From the NCBI RefSeq assembly GCF_963583255.1, contig NC_084811.1, positions 17,750,088-17,814,087 of the forward strand: a DNA stretch of 64,000 bases, given 5' to 3'. The notes beneath the pieces are model-generated. The model ran no database searches and was not told the DNA's origin. It was given only the letters and a program-made list of their open reading frames with translations. Position numbers and translations under genes: made by a program. The stretch comes from Pyrus communis. Its lineage: Eukaryota > Streptophyta > Magnoliopsida > Rosales > Rosaceae. This document shows, piece by piece, positions 47,204 to 58,348 of the stretch; positions within the stretch are counted from its first letter, which is position 1; each line of letters opens with the position of its first letter.

Positions 47204-49369
47204 TGTGACAGCCCGTCCCGAAAACATCGAAAACGTACTTGTGAAAAGACTATTTTGCCCCTAGTTCGCTTCTTTTACGTCTATTGGTTGTTTTGTGTTG
47301 TGTTGGCATGTGTTGGGCCACACACTCACACTCTCACTCTCCCTAACCCTATGTCCCTTTCCCTGTGACTGTCCCGAGAACCCCATTCCTTCCTCTTCCT
47401 TCGAAAACGTACGGACACACACACAAGCACACTAAATCTCCACAGATCGAAGGAACTGAGTACACATTCGAGCTCGTGAGGCTCGTGGGAGTCCAGTCGT
47501 ACCATTTTCAGGTGAGAACTCCATCGTTTTCACGTCGATTCGACGATGTCCGATTTGGGTACTATTCATACAAACGTGATTTCTCACGTTTTAAGGAAAA
47601 TGAAGCTTGTAGGTAGCTTGGTGGAGTCCCAAGGAGACTCGGAGTAGTTCGTTTGAAGGAATTGGACGTCGGGATCGTTGGGTTCGAAGTTGGCCGGAGT
47701 TGGATCGATTTTGCAGGTGAGATTCCAGGTGAGATTCCATGGTTTTTAACCCTTAAAAGTTGTATGGTTGTGTTCCACTAGTCCTAGGCTTCATTTTGGT
47801 GCAAAAATTATGAAATTTGGACGAAAAATGAACGAGATATCAAAGTTAGAAAATTTTCCAGTTTTCCGGCGCCGGCGACGGCATCGGAGGTTCGCCGGGG
47901 AAGGAGACGGAATATTCCTGACGCCGTTAACGGAATCCGTTAGAACTAATGGAATATTCCCTACAGCGTCAGTTGACACCGTCAGCGTGCCAGGCACGTG
48001 CCTGCGCGTGGCCGGCGCGTGGGGGCGCGTGCGGCGGTGAAAAATTATTCTAAAAATTTGGGTGTGATCCTGAGGTTGTGTAGAGCACGTTGGTATATTC
48101 ATTTGTCCAATTTGAGCAATGTATGAGAAGTTATTACGAGAAGTTGGTTATGTGCTTTAAAATTAACGTTTTTGTAGTTGTTTCGCATATAGGTGATACG
48201 TATCCCGAGGACGAGCGTGGTCACTCGAGGCAGGGGGGCTACGACCCTTCCACATACCAGTGAGTGGGCTTTTGGTTTTCCGTATATACCTATATACTAT
48301 ATTTTCCCAGAATTGAGTTAAATGTTTATTAGTTATATGCCATGCATTACATTATCATTGTTTATGCGTCGTTAGTTGCATTATCAATTGGTTATATATA
48401 CATATGCATATTGGGTGCTGTGGACGCACAGGTAAGTGCCAGGTAAGTGTTATTCATGTTTACATTCAGTAGCGATTCGAGATACTTAGAGAGCTCATAA
48501 CCTGCACCCCCGGTGTTAGTGCTCCCGCCCAGAGTAGGGCACAGTCCTTCACGTGATGTTCACATCCCGCACCACACGCTCAGCTTGGATCCAAGTTAGG
48601 CGCACAGTCCTGTCGCACAGACTACATTAGGTGGTTCCGACTCGTAGGTGACCCGCGATTATTCGCTCAGCCTTCACGTGATCGTAGCACTAGAGCGTCT
48701 ATATGTTTTACACCCAGGCCTGTCGTACAGACCACTTTAGGTGGTTTCGACTCGTGGGCAGGTTCAGTTATTGAGTTTGAGATTTGAGCTCTACATGCAG
48801 CCGTACAGGTCACGTTAGGTGACTCCGGCTGCCAGACTATATGTTATTGTTATGAATTATACCTGAGCACTTGCATTTCATTATGAGGTTCCGACATGGC
48901 ATATTCTTGAGCATGTTTGGCATATCTATACATACGTAGTATATATGTTTATTTTCTGGGAAGTATACAGGTTTTACGGCGAGGGGTTATAATGTATTTT
49001 ACTAAATGGTTTTCGAAAAGCTTTGTTTTTGCCCACTCACGCTTTTGTTTTGCGCCCCTCCAGGTTCTAGTTGTCTAGCAGGTTCGGTGGTTTCCCAGAG
49101 GACTTTCCCGGCATTTCTGACAGACAATCACCAGCGTAGGGTCACCTTCGGGTGTACTGTTGTCGAATCATTTTTCTTTTGGACTGCTGTAGGCTTACGC
49201 TCTGAATTTGTGTCTCACTTACGCTAGCACTTGTTTTTATTACTTTGTATGCTAGTTTTTAATTATTCGTACTTTTTATATTACTATTTTATTAGCTTCC
49301 ACACGTGCACATGGTTACGTCACCTCCGCGTGGCGGCCAGCACGCCCTGATCTCGGTCGGGGTGTGTCA
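47204..49369 (+). mobile_element. Solo LTR, chromovirus-type family A
   Basis: It starts TGTGACAGCCCGTCCCG and ends GGTCGGGGTGTGTCA, flanked by perfect TTGTA at 47199-47203 and 49370-49374. Length is 2166 bp. It is the full-length counterpart of the minus copy at 1-2059. Hairpin modules at 48612-48641, 48722-48751 and 48797-48832 are the best preserved in the window. Confidence 0.92.
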
Positions 49370-49374
49370 TTGTA

Positions 49375-49703
49375 GGTGGTGGTGGTTGACTCATCTTCCC
49401 CGATCCCTCAGTTCATTCTTTTCTTATTTATTTAGTTTCAATTTAGAATGGGTTAAATTTTAGAATGGTCCCTGTGTTTTAGTCATTGGGTCAATTTGGT
49501 CCCTATGTTTTCAATTTGGCCAATTTGGTCTTTGTGTTTATTTCCATTAGCCAATTAAGGACATTTCATCTAAGTTTTGTGAAAAAAAAAAAATTATAAA
49601 CTACCATAAACTTATTTATAAAATTATTTATTTGATTTGAAATATTTAAATATGAAATAACATAAAAAAAATTAAAAGAAAAATTATTCTCCTCCCAACT
49701 GCC
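49375..49703. other. Spacer
   Basis: It contains imperfect repeats of TTTGGTCCCTATGTTTT at about 49465-49540, a pattern common at ends of plant repeats, then AT-rich sequence. No gene is seen. Confidence 0.45.
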
Positions 49704-50029
49704 TGATAGGAGCATATTCATGCGACTTAAATGGCTTGTTCTCGTGCATTTACGTTATGTTTCTTTAGTTATTTTAGTACTTTAAGCTATTTTCGTGTGT
49801 TTGTAGGCCAAAAGGGCTAAAGGAGCAAAAAGATGCATTTTGGAGACGTTTGGAGCACTTTTGGGCTAAGGATGGATAGCTTATGCTTGGAGCCAAAGTG
49901 TTGGACGAAATTAAAAACCTAATTGAAGACCAAAGTGTTGGAACCTTGTTCCTTTTAGTTTTAGGATATTTAAACCTTTCCTATATCCTTAGTCGTGCAT
50001 AACATTCCAACATTCCACTCCTTCATTCA

Positions 50030-50360
50030 CCACTTATCATATCATACACTTATCTTATCATCACCACATATCATATATTTATTACTTATCATATCATTCA
50101 TTCATCTACATATCAATAACCACTTATCTTATCACTCAACATATCATACACTTATCACTTATCACTTCCATTCACTTATCACTTATCACTTCCATTCACT
50201 TATCACTCACCACATATCATTCATTTATCACCACATATCATTCATTTATCACTTAACATATCATTCATTTATCACTTAACATATCATTCCTTTATCACTT
50301 AACATATCATACACTTATCATAATCATTCACTTATCACTTATCATAATCATTCACTTATT
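50030..50360. repeat. TCACTTATCA-type minisatellite in LTR U3
   Basis: Irregular repeats of CACTTATCA, CATATCATTCA and ACTTATCACTTCCATT cover over 300 bp. They are absent from the other two Athila-type LTRs at this position. Confidence 0.8.
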
Positions 50361-51075
50361 CTTTCATCATTCAACCACCAATTCAACACATGCATTTCAA
50401 ACCTTTCAACACCCTTTAATCATCTCCCTTTAAGTTATGATTTTATTTCCTAACCCTACATGCATTATTTATTAGCATCTTCACATGCATTCACACACAC
50501 TTCACACAAACAAACAACTCAAAACCGTGAGCTCCCATTCCCTTATGCCATTTTCAGATTTCCACCCACTAACCTAGTTATCAACACATGCATTCCCTTC
50601 ACATTCACCCACATGCACTCCCACTCTTTAATCATATGCACTCCCATCATAATTCCACCACCAATTCAGCCACAAAACATTATCATTGCACCACATTCAA
50701 CCACTCCACATCCCTCACCAAGAAATCATTCAACACACATGCATCCTGAAATTCTTTGCCATGCAATCACATGCATTTCCCTTGACATTTTCAGCCATCA
50801 CACTTCATCATTACACCACCATTCACTCTTTAACCCACACACACTTCACACAAACAACATTCACATGCATTCACATGCATTTCCAACACAAAACACACTC
50901 AAAACCGTGGCCACCTTTGCATTTCAGGATTCCCATTTGCATTTTCAGATTTCCAGCTTTCCCTTTTATTTTCCAGCTTTCATTCTTCATCATTGCAGCC
51001 ATTCCACATGCAATTCTCCATCATTCCTCCACACAAACACCTTAAACAAATAGCCATATACATCTCCACTCCTCC

Positions 51076-51083
51076 TATAAATA
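51076..51083 (+). promoter_or_regulatory. TATA box of Athila-type solo LTR
   Basis: TATAAATA at the end of U3, matching 8071-8078. Confidence 0.7.
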
Positions 51084-52289
51084 CCCTTGCATTCCCATCA
51101 TTCAAAACATCTCATTCCATTGTAGATACCACAACACAAACACTCCATTCCTTCTCTAGCCGTGAGTTTCTCTCCATTTTCTGCACCATTTTCTCCACCA
51201 CTCCTCACCTATTTCCATAATTCCTTTTCCATTCCACACTTCCATCCCCCAAACCAATTATCCCTAGACCTTATGCTACAATAAAGAGGAAGAGAAGAGG
51301 GCCTAAACGTTCATACAATTCAAGTTTGAGTTGTTGGAATGTTTAGGCGTTTCTTTGATTTCAATGTTTAATTTCAATTCTCTTTGTTTTGTATGAGGAA
51401 CTAAACCCCCCTTTAGCTAGGGGGGGATTCGAAATATATGTTTATGCTTGCATTTTGATTTGATTACTTTTAATTACGTTTCATAAGTTGTGAATTCAAT
51501 TTGTTTAACTATTTGATTGATATCCTATTTATGTATGTTTATTGAGAATGAACGCTTAATTTTCATGCATGAATATGACGCTAGAATATAAGTGAGTTTC
51601 ACCTAATCGTTATGAACTTATATTCACAAGTAGTGGAGGTTGCTTATAAACAATCGCGTTAAACGAATTCTTGGCATAAGTTTCATGCAATCATAGTAAC
51701 GAATGCCTCGTCAACACTTATAGTTTTCATGATGCTTAATGATTCTTGCTTGTTTCTCTATTATGCAATTCATGTAGGGAACTGGTAAGGAATGCTTTGG
51801 GTTGTCGTATGCAATCATCCAATTCATTAACTTAAGGAAAACTTGACGGTTAATTTAAGCGGACCTAATTAACCCGGGATGTTGAGAATTCATGGTTTAT
51901 TGAAATGCAATTGGAAATCATTTTATTATGCAAGTGTAACATGTATGGAGATGAACCCCTTAGCTAGCCATACCATCCATTCATTTCCGTCAATTTCATA
52001 TTTACAATTTGTTTTCTTTACAATCTATCCATTTTAGTTTAAATTCGTCCAAAATCAATCCCCCCCATATTTCGTTTAAGTCTTAGTCTTAATCTTTCTT
52101 ATTTTTAGTTTTGCATTCTTTGAGTCTAAGTTAGTATTTCATATTGTTATTTTACGTTTTTGAGTCAGTTTCCAAGAGATTTGCAATCCCTCCTAATCCC
52201 CGGTCCAGAACGATCCCTACTTATACATATACTACAATTTGACGAAAAGAGGGTTTAATTTATGCGCGTATAAATCTCGCATCACTGCC

Positions 52290-54583
52290 CGATCTCCTCC
52301 CTAATGTTAGCCCCTCTCTTTTCTATGTCACAACCTTAATTATTTTTCAGATTGAAAGTTTTATCTCTTATATGTGTTATTTCTCATTGATTTGCATTTT
52401 TTTGTAAAGAAAAAAGGTAATTATATCTCTTTTGATTTTTCTTATGAATTAATGTATATTTTAAAGTTTTTTAACTGAAGGCTAACTAAACTGACCAGGA
52501 TTACTAACTTTTAACAACATAGTAACTAAATTTGCTAAACTGAATACGCAATAATCAAATTAGATTTCGATCCAAACACGGTGACCAAAACTGAATTTAA
52601 CCCTAAAAGTTTTGGGTGAATGGAAGCTAAAAAAAAAATAGAGAGTAAAGAGAAAAAGAAAAATTTTGTGTGAATATCTGTACTGTAAGAGGTGTGGTAC
52701 ATTCTTTTATTTGGGCTCCGAAATGGATTGTAAGAGGTATGATACATTTTGAGCCTCAAGTATGAAACTACTATTTTTTTAGTAGAGCGATAATTTTAGT
52801 GAGTTATATAGTTAGTTGTTAGGGAGACGAAACTTAATGAGGATCGAATCCACACCAGATGCATATGCATGATTGTTTTCCGGCACTTTAGTAAAGCACC
52901 ATCTTCAAACATGAAACCACTTAAAATTTGCTTGAACAAGAAAAACTAATCTAATTGAAATCCTGGACTGGACCCATCATACACATCAAAGCTTGGACTA
53001 GCCCAAGGTCACCGTTTTGCTTTGTCTACCTGGTTTTCTTTTATCAAGTGAATACTCTTTTCTCATAAAATCATAATCTAAACTACCTACTACAAAAGGG
53101 GTATTTGGAAAACTAGCAAAATTTTGGATCTGTGTAGAAGTTTAGCCAATTTATTTTCTTTGATAATTCTAAAAGTTGATGTAAAAAGACTAATATACCC
53201 TTTATTTCTGAAAATTGCAAAAGCTTTTGGAGACAAAGTAGATGAGAACCCTAACTCTAAGATTCGATTATTCCTTAGCTAGGAGTTAACTACAATACAC
53301 ATGTATTTTATACAATCCTGACCTTTATCGTTGGATCATCCAACTGGCAATAAAATTAAAGATGGGATTTATGCTGGTTGGGAATATTTTTGTTTACCAC
53401 TCTCAAATAGTGGTAATGCTCATCAACCAATTTATCACCATCGAATGAGTTTAAATTTTGAGATTCAAGTCTATTCACTACACAGATATCAAAATGTAAA
53501 CTCATTTTACAATAATAAATAAAGTGTTGAGCATTATCATCACTTGAAGGTGGTGATAAAAAAAAATTCCCGATAAATTTGTTGTGGCAACAGGAGGTGG
53601 AATGAGTCCTCATTGCCCGCATCCACGTCAATGTTAACTACCACGTAGACACAACATTGTCTCCTTCTCATCCTCTCTCTCACCTCCTCCCACTCATCTT
53701 ACATCAATTATGGTGAACAAAAACTCCGACCGGCATCGGCAAATTCATGCAAATTTCATCCTCATCTCATAAATCAGGCTTACATGAAGAGTAGACCTCT
53801 ATGGCCAGCGTAGAGAAAAGAAGTCATTTTCTAGAAAATCCCCTGCCTCTACATAAAAACCTCATTTCTGTTTTGATGAAGCTGCAGACTCAAATCGTCA
53901 CCAAAAAGCTTTAACGACCATTTCATATTTTATCTCTTTGCCAAATTTTATTTCAAAATACTAATAAGCACAACTCCAAATTTCACATTACAAAACTCTC
54001 TTTGTCAGCTAAAAATGGTGAGAAGACCAAATTAACCATGTCAAGAAAACTAAAGAAAAATAACTAAAAAAAAAGTTATGGGCAATATAGTAATTTAAAC
54101 AAAAAATAATTTTATTGTTTTTTTTTTTTGCAAAGTCTCATAGCCAGGTAACCATATTAGTTACCTCCATTTTATCTTCCACATTTTTCTCCCAAATAAA
54201 ATAAACTTTTAGTGACGAAATAGTTATTCAAAAACAGTCACTAAAGATATGAACATCCTCTTCATCGACAAAAAATCATTTGAAGGCTGTCACCAAAAGA
54301 TTTTAATGGCCATTTTATATTTTATCTGTTTGTAAAGTTTTATTTTCAAAATATCAATAAGCACATGCATAGCATGTGTCTCATTGCTAATAATAATAAT
54401 TGAAAACAATAATAAAATAGAAAAATAAAAACCTGCTCTTTTGTTGCCACCACCTTTCACACAACTTATTTGCTCTAAAGTTTTCTTTGTACAACATTAA
54501 TGTTTCATGTGTGTACAGTGGCAAAGTTAGAATTGTACGTGAAATGATGCTTTTCACTGTTTTTCACTATTAAAAACAGTGAA
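52290..54583. other. AT-rich non-coding region with small repeats
   Basis: About 2.3 kb with no gene. It holds an inverted-repeat element at about 53395-53555 and an imperfect direct repeat of about 80 bp (53893-53973 and 54283-54365). GAGGATCGAATCCACACC at about 52840 is a sequence often seen in plant dispersed repeats. Confidence 0.5.
53395..53555. mobile_element. Palindromic MITE-like sequence
   Basis: The two halves pair imperfectly around about 53475. AATGAGTTTAAATTTTGAG on the left matches the complement of ATCAAAATGTAAACTCATT on the right. Further out, TTTACCACTCTCAAAT...GGTAATGCTC matches the complement of GAGCATTATCATCACTTGAA...GTGGTGATAAA. No terminal duplication was identified. 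Confidence 0.45.
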
Positions 54584-54884
54584 ATGACGGTAATGTTCTT
54601 ATTTGCTTCTCTATTCTCCGTTGTTTTCCCTCCTTGCACAGTGGATTTACTTATTTTTCCACGTGTCGATCATCGTCAACTGCTCCGCTTCCGCTACACC
54701 TACATCTCGAATTTTCCTTCCATTTCCACTTGTTTCTCTCATAAAGCGGGGCTTTTCATTTGCTTCCGGTCCTCCATTTGCTACACGAACTCCAGTTCTC
54801 TCTCCCTATTTTGCACGAACTAGAACATATGTTGTTTATCCTGTTCCGCTTTGAAGAAATTCCTCGAGGGGCTTAGATTTCGTG
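54584..54884 (+). other. Possible 5' UTR exon of a disrupted host gene
   Basis: A more GC-balanced stretch ends in CGTG followed by GTAAGT (54885-54890), a strong plant 5' splice-site match, then T/C-rich intron-like sequence. The Tat element begins 58 bp later. Two short overlapping frames (54584-54823, 54603-54854) have no known domain. This is an inference from composition and the donor site only. Confidence 0.25.
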
Positions 54885-54942
54885 GTAAGTATTCTGTCTC
54901 TCTCTAGAATTTTGTTTGGATTGGGTTGTTCATGTTGGTCTC

Positions 54943-56441
54943 TGTGAACACGAAAGATTCCTTTGAAACAAGAAACCAGAATAACGTGTACAAAATAATA
55001 TTTTTGTGTTTATGATTTTGGGGTTACGATCTCTCTCAAATTTGGTCCTCTGATTCTATCTTCGTAGGGTGTAGGTTTGTGGATGAGTTGTTGATCCAAA
55101 GGGCCGTCGGGGCTTGATCTAAGGATGAACAGTTGATGAACGGATCTTCAAGGGGCGTTGGGTTTGATCTTGAAGAATGGGTGTATGGATTTCTTCAAGG
55201 GCTTTTGGGCTTGATCTTGAAGGTTGATGGATGAGCAGATCTTCAAGGGCTTTTGGGCTTAGTCTTGAAGAACGATTGGATGTGTGGATTTGTTTGTGCT
55301 GTTGATCCAAGGGGCCGTTGGGGCTTGATCTTAGGATGAACGCTAAACACTTTCTTCAAGGGCCGTCGGGGCTTGATCTTGAATAATGGTTGTGTGGATT
55401 TCTTCAAGGGCCGTCGGGGCTTGATCTAAGGATGAACAGTTGATGAACGGATGAACACTTTCTTCAAGGGCCGTCGGGGCTTGATCTTGAATAATGGTTG
55501 TGTGGATTTCTTCAAGGGCTTTTGGGCTTGATCTTGAAGGTTGATGGATGAGCGGATCTTCATGGGCTTTTGGGCTTAATCTTGAAGAACGATTGGATGT
55601 GTGGATTTGTTGAGGTTGTTGATCCAAAGGGCCGTTGGGGCTTCAGCTTAGGATGAACGGATGAACACTTTCTTCAAGGGCCGTCGGGGCTTGATCTTGA
55701 AAGAGGATTTAACGAAGAACGAAGAGAGCTTTCTTGATCCTTCGGGATTTGCTTGAAAGCTTTAGAGTTTCAAAGCTTCAAGGATTTGGGGAGTTCTCTT
55801 CCAATTTGGGAGTAGAGAAATGTATTTGTGAATTGGTTGATGCTTGATACCTTGATGGAAAAGCCTATTTATAGGCTTTGAGAATGAATCACCACCACAA
55901 AATATTTTTTTCCTTTCCAAGCACCATTGCCTAATTTTCCCACTTAATGCAATATTGAAATTGAAGTGGTGTAACTTATGGCCTAATTTCCCACTTAATA
56001 CAATATTGAAATTGAAGTGGTGTAACTTATGGCCTAATTTCCCACTTAATACCATTTTAAACTTGAAGTGGTCTAACTTATGGCCTAATTTCCCACTTAA
56101 CACCATTTTAAACTTGAAATGTGTATGCTTTGTCATTGCCCAAATGAGAAAAACTTGCTTTGATCCGTAATGGATTGAAGTGTGCTTGCCTTGTCATTGC
56201 CCAACATGAGAAGAAAAACTTGTTTTGATCCTCAATGGATTGAAATGTGCTTACCTTGTCATTGCCCAAATTGAGAAGAAAAAACTTGTTTAATCATCCA
56301 AGGGTATTTCTTCCTATTTTGTTGAGTCACATGCCATGTGTACAATTTGTACGACACGTGGCGTATGCCATGTATGCCCTGACATGTCAAAACTTTAATG
56401 CGTTGGTGAACATTTGTTTTACTGAAATTTCGATGTCTACA
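54943..56441 (-). mobile_element. 3' LTR of young Tat-lineage element
   Basis: On the plus strand it runs TGTGAACACGAAAGATTC to TTTCGATGTCTACA, 1499 bp. It differs from the visible part of the other LTR (63096-64000) at 8 of 905 positions with no net indel. Repeats built on GGGCCGTCGGGGCTTGATCT fill 55093-55710. TATAAATA lies on the minus strand at 55866-55873. The left flank is GTCTC (54938-54942); its partner is beyond the window. Confidence 0.92.
55866..55873 (-). promoter_or_regulatory. TATA box of Tat-type LTR
   Basis: TATAAATA on the minus strand, inside a local palindrome with AAAGCC and GGCTTT arms. Confidence 0.65.
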
Positions 56442-56456
56442 AATGCCCCCACTTCA
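56442..56456 (-). other. Polypurine tract of Tat element
   Basis: Read on the minus strand, GAAGTGGGGGCATT directly precedes the 3' LTR. Confidence 0.8.
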
Positions 56457-56549
56457 AGGCGCGTCGTAGACATGTGCTTGTCACGTGTAGAAGATGCGTT
56501 TTGAAGTCCCTTAATGTAGATGTCAACCCAAGGGCCGTCGAGGCTTGAT

Positions 56550-56973
56550 CTTGAATTGGGCTGGAAATTTCTTCAAGGGCCATTGAGGCTTGATCTTGAG
56601 TTCGACTGGAAGATTTTCTGGTTTCCTCCAATCGTTGATTTTCCACAGGCTTAGTCTTGAACTGGGCTGGAAATTTCTTCAAGGGCCATCGAGGCTTGAT
56701 CTTGAGTTCGACTGGAAGATTTTCTGGTTTCCTCCAATCGTTGATTTTCCACACGCTTAGTCTTGAACTGGGCTGGAAATTTCTTCAAGGGCCATCGAGG
56801 CTTGATCTTGAGTTCGACTGGAAGATTTTCTGGTTTCCTCCAATCGTTGATTTTCCACAGGCTTAGTCTTGAACTGGGCTGGAAATTTCTTCAAGGGCCA
56901 TCGAGGCTTGATCTTGAGTTCGACTGAAAGATTTTCTAGTTTCCTCCAATCGTTGATTTTCCTTTGTGCTACT
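56550..56973. repeat. 106 bp tandem repeat, four units
   Basis: Units start with CTTGAACTGGGCTGG (CTTGAATTGGGCTGG in the first) at 56550, 56656, 56762 and 56868, exactly 106 bp apart, with few differences. A shortened fifth unit follows at about 56974. The unit core AAGGGCCATCGAGGCTTGAT resembles the LTR-internal repeat. Confidence 0.92.
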
Positions 56974-57600
56974 CTTGAACTGGGCAGCAGGATTCTTTTG
57001 GTCTCCTCCGAAGGTCTGAGCTTTACTCCTTTTTTCTGTTTCTTTGTTCAATCTCTCCAATTCGTATTGAAGAGGGTTAGAGGATAGCTCAGCATATGCA
57101 GTTGTTGCTTGTCTCCACATGCTTCAATGTATCATTTTCACTTGCCTTACTTGCTCCCCTTTGCAGAAGTGGTCCCTTCTCTGGAAGTATATCAACCGTT
57201 GAAGATGACTACTCGAGAGCAACGCTAGGTAAGCAACCAGGGAATAGATTCCAGGCAGTCGGTTCCAGATTGGAAGACTGACTCCAAGTGCCGGCTGATT
57301 GCTTCTTTCACTTTGCCATGCGAGTAAGAACAAGGACAAAGAAAAAAACAGGGAAAGAGCATGATATGAGATACCTTTGCTTTTGACCTTGATGATATGA
57401 GATACCTTTGCTTTTGAAGAAGCGGCGAATGGATCAGCACATGTATTTGTTGTGCTTGTCTCCACATGCTTCAATCTACCGTTTCCTCTTGGGTCATCTG
57501 TACTCCAGGCATCTGGTATCTTCTTTGGGGAAGAAGAAAAAATTGAGTATTTCGAAAGGCTTTGCTGGGAGTGCGCCCTCAGAGGTGAGGAAGAGTTGGG

Positions 57601-57633
<33 letters not shown>

Positions 57634-58211
57634 AGGTCTGCCTTGCCATAAAAGATGAAGGTTGACATATATAGGGATTTCCCAATAGCAATTGGTGGTA
57701 CTGTTCCTTTACCATTGTCGACAACTGTTGGGTAATTGAACAGTAAGATTCACGCGTTCTCAACTTTGTCAGAAATCTTTGACAAAGTTGCCCGTGATTT
57801 CTGCAAAGCTGGGGTTGCATATGAAGGGTGATGACAAATCTGGAAGAGCCCAGCTTTTGAAATTCAGAGAGTGATGACTCTTCGATCCTTGAATAAGCGG
57901 CCCAGCTTTTGAGGTTCGGAGGGTGTTACCTCTTTGATTTCTGAACAAACGCTTCTTCGATTTTTGAGCAAGCGTCTCTTCAATTTCTGAACAAATGCTT
58001 CTTCGATTTTTGAGCAAGCGCCTATTTGATTTCTGAATGGCAAACAGTAGTGCGGATGCGGCTTTGTCAGAGATCTTTTGACAAAGTTGAACGCGTTTTC
58101 TGAAAAGCCAAGAAAGCGTCGCCTAACTTACGCATTTTATCTGGCTTTTGAGATTTTGAAGAGTGGTGTCTCTTCCATTTTTGAATCGGTGGTCGTGTCG
58201 CCTCTCCTCTT
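56974..58211. other. Non-coding region between 3' LTR side and antisense ORF
   Basis: It holds a partial duplication (GCTTGTCTCCACATGCTTCAA at about 57108 and again near 57455, shown here as 21 bases only in part shared), a poly(T) run at about 57602-57632, and short repeats of CTTCGATTTTTGAGCAAGCG at about 57952-58022. TTTGTCAGAAATCTTTGACA at 57767 has a near copy at 58063. No supported gene. Confidence 0.5.
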
Positions 58212-58217
58212 TATAAA
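58212..58217 (+). promoter_or_regulatory. TATA box upstream of antisense ORF
   Basis: TATAAA in CTCTTTATAAAGG, 132 bp upstream of the ATG at 58349. This spacing suits a plant promoter with a 5' UTR of about 100 bp. It points opposite to the element's own transcription. Confidence 0.6.
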
Positions 58218-58348
58218 GGTATCGATTACCTCCAACATGCACATCTTGAAGGTTGCTCATTCCTGAAAATCATCTCCGGTGTATTTTGTTTTAACAGCCC
58301 CTTGAGATTTTTCTCCATCCGACCCTTCTCTTTTAACACCTTTGAAAA

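Larger units (their letters stand above)
49704..52284 (+). mobile_element. Athila-type solo LTR
   Basis: It starts TGATAGGAGCATATTC and ends AAATCTCGCATCA, with perfect CTGCC duplications at 49699-49703 and 52285-52289. Length is 2581 bp. It is closely similar to 7109-9753 at both ends. It differs in U3 by a copy-specific TCACTTATCA-type minisatellite at about 50030-50360. TATAAATA is at 51076-51083. The 197-residue frame at 50460-51053 is a low-complexity artefact of the CATGCA/CATTC-rich U3. Confidence 0.92.

Noticed and set aside
50460..51053. 197-codon ORF rich in His, Ser and Pro
   Set aside because: It arises from the CATGCA/CATTC-rich U3 of a solo LTR and changes between copies.
49704..52284. 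Missing 3' LTR of the Athila-like element at 13273
   Set aside because: It has its own perfect CTGCC duplications and is closer to the solo LTR at 7109 than to the LTR at 13273.
57452..57665. Two ORFs with long Phe runs
   Set aside because: Produced by the poly(T) tract at about 57602-57632.
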